DNA of 11,844 nucleotides from Verrucomicrobiota bacterium (lineage in GTDB: Bacteria; Verrucomicrobiota; Verrucomicrobiia; Chthoniobacterales; UBA10450), in the NCBI GenBank assembly GCA_003219115.1, contig QHPN01000194.1, positions 1-11,844 on the forward strand, given 5' to 3'. Each line of letters opens with the position of its first letter. Position 1 is the first letter of the stretch. This document shows positions 8,395 to 11,844 of this stretch, piece after piece. A model generated the notes under the pieces. It was given only the letters and a program-made list of their open reading frames with translations, had not been told where the DNA came from and did no database searches. The position numbers and the translations under genes were made by a program.

Positions 8395-9093
8395 TCAGGA
8401 AGTTTGCGTGGCCAACACGGGAACTTTCGCCCCCCGGATTAGCAGCCAGAGCATGATCGCCAATTCGGCGAAGAAGGCTGGCTGCAACCATTTAAAGGCC
8501 GCTTCGTAGTAAATTGGAGAGAAGATCGCGATGGCGCTGAGCGCGACGTAACCGAAACAGGCAATGATCAGCCAGATACCGAGAAAGCGCGGCAAGAATC
8601 CGGAGCGGAAGACGAGCCATCCAAACGGGAATAGCCACACACCCCAGAAAATTTCGTCGATAAAAATTCCCTGAGTGTGCAGCTTAATAAAGAACATCCC
8701 TAGCGCGGTGCGCTGCCCGTTATCGAAAACCGACAGGAATTCGCCGCCACGGAAAAAAATAAGAGCAGCGATGTTGTTTAACGTATTCAGAAATCCAACC
8801 GCTGCGGAAACCGAAACCAACGCCACCATCAACAGGGCCCAGGTTTTGTTCACGCCGCTGAGCAGGCGATAGAGGGCAACCCCCAGGCAAATGAAAATCA
8901 CGTGTCCGATCAGATCTCCGAAAATCGCCAATCGAAACATCATTTCGTGCGCGAGAATATTTTCGGCGGTGGCCGCGGCGTTATCGCGAACGATGAGCTT
9001 GCCCGGGACATAAAGCATGGCGAACGGCGCCACCAGGACCATCGACAGATAGACTACGCCGGCGATGCGTGCCGCCTTATTGGTTGGGTGCAT
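8395..9093 (-). CDS. DUF4386 family multi-pass membrane protein (DUF4386-A)
   Basis: A 232-residue hydrophobic protein with six or seven membrane segments. The DUF4386 pattern is clear: NKAARIAGVVYLSMVL at the start, then KLIVRDNAAATAENILAHEMMFRLAI near residues 32-57, and a later TLNNIAALIFF segment. Function in the family is unknown. It is the first gene of the minus-strand run and a paralogue of the gene at 5417-6148. The ATG at 9093-9091 gives a family-normal N-terminus. Only a weak GGA about 14 bases upstream could act as ribosome-binding site. The promoter of the run should lie in the 159-base gap 9094-9252, but I cannot point to convincing -35/-10 boxes there because much of it is repeat. 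Confidence 0.86.
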   Translation of the reverse strand: MHPTNKAARIAGVVYLSMVLVAPFAMLYVPGKLIVRDNAAATAENILAHEMMFRLAIFGDLIGHVIFICLGVALYRLLSGVNKTWALLMVALVSVSAAVGFLNTLNNIAALIFFRGGEFLSVFDNGQRTALGMFFIKLHTQGIFIDEIFWGVWLFPFGWLVFRSGFLPRFLGIWLIIACFGYVALSAIAIFSPIYYEAAFKWLQPAFFAELAIMLWLLIRGAKVPVLATQTS

Positions 9094-9117
9094 AAGTTTT
9101 ATTCATCCATTTTTCTT

Positions 9118-9135
9118 CATGCTCATGCTCATGCT
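9118..9135. repeat. Three tandem CATGCT hexamers
   Basis: Three perfect copies of CATGCT lie in tandem in the leader of DUF4386-A, about 25 bases before its ATG. On the minus strand they read AGCATG x3. They sit in the likely promoter/leader region of the six-gene run. Such a short array could vary in copy number by slippage; any effect on expression is speculation. Confidence 0.6.
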
Positions 9136-9165
9136 CGTAATGATCTGCGGTTGGTGAGCTCAGAA

Positions 9166-9237
9166 AACACCGAACACCGAACTTCAAGTCAATCCTTCTG
9201 CATTCGACGTTCGATGTTGGACGTTCGGCGTTGGACG
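9166..9237. repeat. Heptanucleotide-periodic tract upstream of DUF4386-A
   Basis: Two perfect AACACCG units (9166-9172 and 9173-9179) are followed by spacer and then six in-register heptamers: TTCTGCA, TTCGACG, TTCGATG, TTGGACG, TTCGGCG, TTGGACG (9196-9237). The consensus of the latter is TTSGRYG. The second block matches 10246-10273 in the same orientation. That copy lacks exactly two units (14 bases) by comparison, as expected if units are gained and lost whole. The tract occupies much of the gap between the broken permease and the six-gene run. Confidence 0.7.
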
Positions 9238-9252
9238 TTGGTTTCACGTGCA

Positions 9253-10168
9253 TCAAATTGGTCCGCGATAACGACGCTGCCGAACCGCCGCGGTGATAAA
9301 AAGCGCGGAGACGATCAATCCGATCCAAAGTCCCGGCGTCATTAGAAATCGTCCCAGAGTCAGTTGCGTCAGCAAGTCGATCGAAATGCCGCGATGCATT
9401 TGGAAATTGAAAGCCGTATCTCCCGCGCCGAAGACGCGATTCGTCAGCATCGAGGTGAAGTAACTCGTATTAAAGGTGACCTTTTCAAAAATGCCGATCG
9501 CCAGCGGCGGCAAAACGGCCCAGAGGAATGTTGCGCGCCGCGCGACTCCGGAAATCAACAACGCCCATCCGTAAATCGGCGAGTGCCAGAGCGCGATGAC
9601 GATGAGGCCGTAAAATAAGACGCCCGATTCCCGGAACAGATTGAAGTTTGCCCAGGTCGTTCCCGCGAGACCGCTTGGCATCAGCACCGCGCTGCTGATA
9701 AGCAGCATGAAGAATTGCGTGACACAAAATCGCGAGCGGGATGATCGCCTTGGAAAGAACGGTTGTGAAGTCCGAGACCGGCAACGATTTCCAAAACAAG
9801 ATGCTGCGATCGCGCCGTTCGCCGTAAAAGGCATCTAGGCAGTAGAAAAAGCCGACAATAAAAGCGGTCACAATGAGCATCATCGCCACAATGTTGTAAG
9901 GCAGTTCGATGGCGGCGCGACGGCGAACTTCATCCAGCAGCATCGCGTTGCGTCTGCGTTCCGGCAGATATCCCGAGCTGATCAACGCTCCGACGAGAAG
10001 CACCGCCGCGACGATGGCTGGTGCAATGTAGAGCGACTTGTTCTCCCACAATTCGCGCAGCACCGACCAGTAGAGCGGGCGAGTGGCAATTCTTGTCTGC
10101 GACTCGTTAGGCAGCGCTGTAGCCGGGGTCGGTGACCCCGAGTTCGGGATGTTAGGTTCCATGTTCAT
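9253..10168 (-). pseudogene. ABC-2 type permease interrupted by a frameshift
   Basis: Membrane subunit of a YtrABC-like ABC exporter, readable only in two frames. The first part (10168 to about 9730) gives PLYWSVLRELWENKSLYIAP, a helix, a cytoplasmic stretch, a second helix (~92-112), then DAFYGERRDRSILFWKSLPVSD and SKAIIPLAI. After that the frame turns to nonsense, although it stays open to a stop at 9485. The family sequence resumes in another frame at about 9723 with TQFFMLLISSAVLM and continues through ALWHSPIYGWALL and ARRATFLWAVLPPLAIGIFEK to RQRRYRGPI, stop at 9253. From memory of the family, about ten residues between SKA..IPL and TQ also seem missing, so a deletion not divisible by three fits best. 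Joined, the parts give ~300 residues. A sequencing or assembly error is the main alternative to a true pseudogene. The start at 10168 follows a 144-base repeat-filled gap after the ATPase. Confidence 0.82.
10124..10140. repeat. Short GC palindrome inside the permease N-terminus
   Basis: The arms CGGGGTC and GACCCCG flank a GGT loop, a perfect 7-bp stem. It lies inside the codons for the low-complexity residues SGSPTPATA of the permease, a region not conserved in the family. It looks like a small REP-type element tolerated in a variable N-terminal tail. Confidence 0.5.
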
Positions 10169-10175
10169 TCGCTTT

Positions 10176-10273
10176 GGTTATCGGTTAACGGTTATCAGAT
10201 ACTGGATTCTGGATGCTCGATCCTGGATGACCGCGAAATTCAGTATTCTGCATTGGATGTTCGGCGTTAGGCG
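10176..10273. repeat. 98-base tract of 14 heptanucleotide units
   Basis: The sequence divides without remainder into 14 seven-base units: GGTTATC, GGTTAAC, GGTTATC, AGATACT, GGATTCT, GGATGCT, CGATCCT, GGATGAC, CGCGAAA, TTCAGTA, TTCTGCA, TTGGATG, TTCGGCG, TTAGGCG. Adjacent units share most positions and drift along the array. It fills the gap between the ATPase stop and the permease start. The last four units match the tract at 9196-9237. Confidence 0.75.
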
Positions 10274-10309
10274 GTTGCTTCATCCCTGTGCTTCGTTCGT
10301 TGTGGCTAC

Positions 10310-10389
10310 TTCTCACCTCTCATTTCTCACTGGCCGTGCGTCTTCGCGCTTCGCGCTCGTTGTCTGTGGTCCGTAATCCGTGGTCTGCC
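10310..10389. repeat. Heptanucleotide blocks spanning the ATPase 3' end
   Basis: Three further blocks: TTCTCAC/CTCTCAT/TTCTCAC (10310-10330), two perfect TCGCGCT units (10344-10357), and GTCTGTG/GTCCGTA/ATCCGTG/GTCTGCC (10362-10389). All but the first bases lie within the reading frame of the ABC ATPase and encode its last ~25 residues, including the heptad-like QTTDYGP-QTT. The blocks are not in one register, so several insertions or amplifications may be involved. Confidence 0.65.
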
Positions 10390-11233
10390 CTTCGGACATT
10401 ACCGCCACAAACACATCAGCAATGCTCGGCGTGCGCACATCACCGAGCGCGGCGAGCTGGTCGCGATCGACCTGATCGAACAGGAAAACGCTGCGCCCGA
10501 ACACCTGCCGTTCCGAGATCGGCTTAAGCGAGCGCGCATTCGCGACGTGATCCGGATGGACCATTACTTCAATGTAATGTGCTTCGAATTCCTCCATCGT
10601 GCATTGGAGAACGATCCGGCCGTGATTGATGAACATGAGATCGGTCAGGACATCCTGGACTTCCTCCACCTGATGCGTTGTCACCACGATAGTGCGATTG
10701 TGATCGAAGTAATCGTTCAACAATGAATTGTAGAACTGCTTTCTATATAGGATGTCCAGGCCAAGCGTTGGCTCATCCAGCACCAGCAGTTTCGCGTCGA
10801 TCGCCATGACCAGGGCGAGATGTAGTTGCGCTACCATCCCTTTTGATAATTCCCGCACCTTGCTCGTCCGCTTAATCGCGGTCTTGGCGAGAAACCTTTC
10901 CGCTTTCGCTCGATCGAATCGCGGATGGACTCCGGCGACGTAATCGAGCAACTGTGTAACCCGGATCCAACGCGGCAACACAGCGACATCGGCAATGAAC
11001 GAGACGTCGCGCATGAGTTCATCGCGCGCGTTCCACGGATCGCGTCCGAGGACGTTTAACTGTCCTTCATATGAGGTGAGTCCGAGAATCGCGTTGAGCG
11101 CAGTAGTCTTGCCCGCGCCATTGGGACCGATCATTCCCAGGATGCGTCCTTCTTCGACACGCAAATCAATGCCGTCGACCGCGACCGTTGTCCCGAAAAC
11201 CTTGCGCAACCCGCGTGCTTCGATCGTCGCCAT
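10313..11233 (-). CDS. ABC transporter ATP-binding protein, YtrB/CcmA-like
   Basis: Cytoplasmic ATPase of a two-component exporter, 306 residues. Walker A GPNGAGKT is at 36-43, signature LSKGM at 129-133 (the canonical form is LSGGQ), Walker B LLVLDEP at 149-155, and the switch His is H187 in TTH. The Q-loop region reads VSFIADVAVLP with no Gln, as in several YtrB-like ATPases. The core ends near residue 281 (IADVFVAVMSEG). The remaining ~25 residues (QTTDYGPQTT...) are encoded by heptanucleotide repeat DNA and are unlikely to be an original part of the protein. The start at 11233 has AAGGAG ten bases upstream. The GntR-type regulator lies 209 bases upstream and its partner permease 144 bases downstream, all on one strand, so this is a repressor-ATPase-permease operon. 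The exported substrate cannot be told, and the permease is frameshifted. Confidence 0.92.
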   Translation of the reverse strand: MATIEARGLRKVFGTTVAVDGIDLRVEEGRILGMIGPNGAGKTTALNAILGLTSYEGQLNVLGRDPWNARDELMRDVSFIADVAVLPRWIRVTQLLDYVAGVHPRFDRAKAERFLAKTAIKRTSKVRELSKGMVAQLHLALVMAIDAKLLVLDEPTLGLDILYRKQFYNSLLNDYFDHNRTIVVTTHQVEEVQDVLTDLMFINHGRIVLQCTMEEFEAHYIEVMVHPDHVANARSLKPISERQVFGRSVFLFDQVDRDQLAALGDVRTPSIADVFVAVMSEGQTTDYGPQTTSAKREDARPVRNER

Positions 11234-11279
11234 AACCTTAGGGCTCCTTGGTTGTCGCTGCTGTCGTTTCGGGTTGTAG

Positions 11280-11303
11280 AGGCGCTCGCCGCGGCGAGCG
11301 CCT
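11280..11303. repeat. 24-bp perfect GC-rich palindrome
   Basis: The half-site AGGCGCTCGCCG is followed directly by its exact reverse complement, centred on CCGCGG. It is the ATPase-proximal member of a pair, with 11 bases to the next palindrome, in the 209-base gap between the GntR gene and the ATPase. It could form a strong RNA hairpin in the operon transcript. It has no T run, so I do not call it a terminator. Confidence 0.85.
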
Positions 11304-11314
11304 GATCTTCGAGG

Positions 11315-11342
11315 AGCGGCGTCCGCCGCGGCGGACGCCGCT
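11315..11342. repeat. 28-bp perfect GC-rich palindrome
   Basis: The half-site AGCGGCGTCCGCCG is followed by its exact reverse complement, again centred on CCGCGG. It is related in design, but not in sequence of the outer arms, to the palindrome at 11280-11303. The pair looks like a REP-type double hairpin. It may lower or fine-tune expression of the ATPase relative to the regulator (inference). Confidence 0.85.
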
Positions 11343-11442
11343 AGAACTTTCTCGAAGCTGAGGTAAATCCCGCCGTTCAGCTCGGACCCCGGTCACGCGC
11401 GAGGGTAGAGTCATTAGTATCAGTGCAAATGAAATCATTGTT

Positions 11443-11802
11443 TTAGCGTTCCTTTCTCTGTGATGCTGCGGCTGCGCGCGTTAATTCGTCTGGCGTAATT
11501 CCGAGCCGCTCAAGCGTTGCGGCTACTCGCGGCCATTCTTCGGCCAGAAATTTTGCCCGTTCGCCCTTCAGACCTGCGTTAACGAACATGCCAAGGCCGC
11601 GCCTGGTTTCGACCAGCTGGCCGTCGACCAACTCTTGATAGGCTTTGAGAACGGTGAGGGGATTGATCCGGTAGTCGGCCGCGACGTTCCGGACCGACGG
11701 CAATGGATCCCCTTCGTTGAGCGCACCGTCGAGGATCATAGCGACGACACGATCCCGGAGTTGTCGATAAATGGGCTGCCGATCATTCCATTCACGGTTC
11801 AT
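11443..11802 (-). CDS. GntR-family transcriptional regulator, YtrA subfamily
   Basis: A 119-residue DNA-binding repressor. The winged helix-turn-helix covers ~10-77: PIYRQLRDRVVAMILDGALN, then LPSVRNVAADYRINPLTVLKAYQEL and the wing LVETRRGLGMFV. The short C-terminal tail (~80-119) has no ligand-binding domain, which defines the YtrA type, usually 110-130 residues. These proteins dimerise and repress the ABC transporter operon they head, responding to cell-envelope stress in studied cases such as Bacillus YtrA. It is the first gene of the regulator-ATPase-permease set. Its start at 11802 lies 12 bases from an inverted repeat that fits a self-regulating operator. Only a weak AGG directly before the ATG could act as ribosome-binding site, so a near-leaderless message is possible. 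Confidence 0.92.
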   Translation of the reverse strand: MNREWNDRQPIYRQLRDRVVAMILDGALNEGDPLPSVRNVAADYRINPLTVLKAYQELVDGQLVETRRGLGMFVNAGLKGERAKFLAEEWPRVAATLERLGITPDELTRAAAASQRKER

Positions 11803-11813
11803 CCTGTGATATT

Positions 11814-11835
11814 GTGTTATACATAACTATAACAC
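11814..11835. promoter_or_regulatory. Probable operator of the YtrA-type regulator
   Basis: A perfect 8-bp inverted repeat, GTGTTATA and TATAACAC, is separated by six bases and lies 12 bases upstream of the regulator's ATG. AT-rich arms of this form with short spacing are typical of YtrA-type GntR sites. The arms also contain TATAAC/TATAGT-like sequences that could be a -10 box, so binding would block the promoter. The promoter itself may extend beyond the window edge. Confidence 0.7.
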
Positions 11836-11844
11836 CATGTCACT

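Noticed and set aside
9166..9237. Possible CRISPR array
   Set aside because: The units are seven bases, contiguous and degenerate. There are no spacers of uniform length and no cas gene nearby.
9077..9328. 83-codon minus-strand open frame with an EHEHEH stretch
   Set aside because: It is the translation of the CATGCT hexamers and heptamer tract and overlaps the ends of two better genes.
9485..10168. 227-codon frame as an intact permease
   Set aside because: After about residue 147 it loses all resemblance to the family and to membrane protein sequence, while the family sequence continues in another frame.
11238..11438. 66-codon minus-strand open frame in the gap between the GntR gene and the ATPase
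   Set aside because: It starts only four bases after the GntR stop, but most of its Arg-rich sequence is the two GC palindromes read through, and I recognise no domain.

Overview
The window looks like chromosomal DNA of moderately high GC from a free-living, probably soil, bacterium of the Verrucomicrobia (Chthoniobacterales-like) or Acidobacteria. This rests on three things: a large double-FtsX permease of the ADOP type, a three-helix FlgO-like/TPR protein starting MNFFEEL, and intergenic tracts built of drifting 7-base units, which I associate with such genomes. The placement is an inference from content. No rRNA, tRNA, CRISPR array, integrase or transposase is visible.

Layout. (1) 3-2147, plus strand: the 3' part of an ADOP/MacB-like FtsX permease, cut by the window edge. 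It converges on the rest of the window, which is all on the minus strand. (2) 9093 down to 2247, minus strand: a tightly packed run of six genes, read as DUF4386 membrane protein (A), membrane-anchored MDR oxidoreductase (A), a second MDR (B), a second DUF4386 protein (B), a third MDR (C), and a membrane FlgO-like/TPR protein whose ATG overlaps the stop of MDR-C. Gaps are 11, 9, 12, 51 and -4 bases. The three MDRs are paralogues with the same unusual N-terminal helix and Cys motif, and the two DUF4386 proteins are paralogues, so the run looks like a duplicated DUF4386-MDR module. (3) 11802 down to 9253, minus strand: a YtrA-type GntR repressor with an inverted-repeat operator just upstream, an ABC ATPase, and an ABC-2 permease interrupted by a frameshift near 9721-9730.

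How they may work together. The GntR/ATPase/permease set is a classic self-regulated exporter of the YtrABC type, but as read here the permease is broken. The DUF4386/MDR run has no recognised substrate. The shared anchor and tight coupling suggest membrane-associated NAD(P)H-dependent reduction of a lipid-soluble or reactive carbonyl/quinone compound (inference).

The most striking non-coding signal is a set of heptanucleotide-periodic tracts at 2204-2245, 9166-9237, 10176-10273 and 10310-10389. One of them runs into the 3' end of the ABC ATPase gene and appears to have supplied its last ~25 codons. A pair of perfect GC-rich palindromes (11280-11303 and 11315-11342) lies between the regulator and the ATPase.
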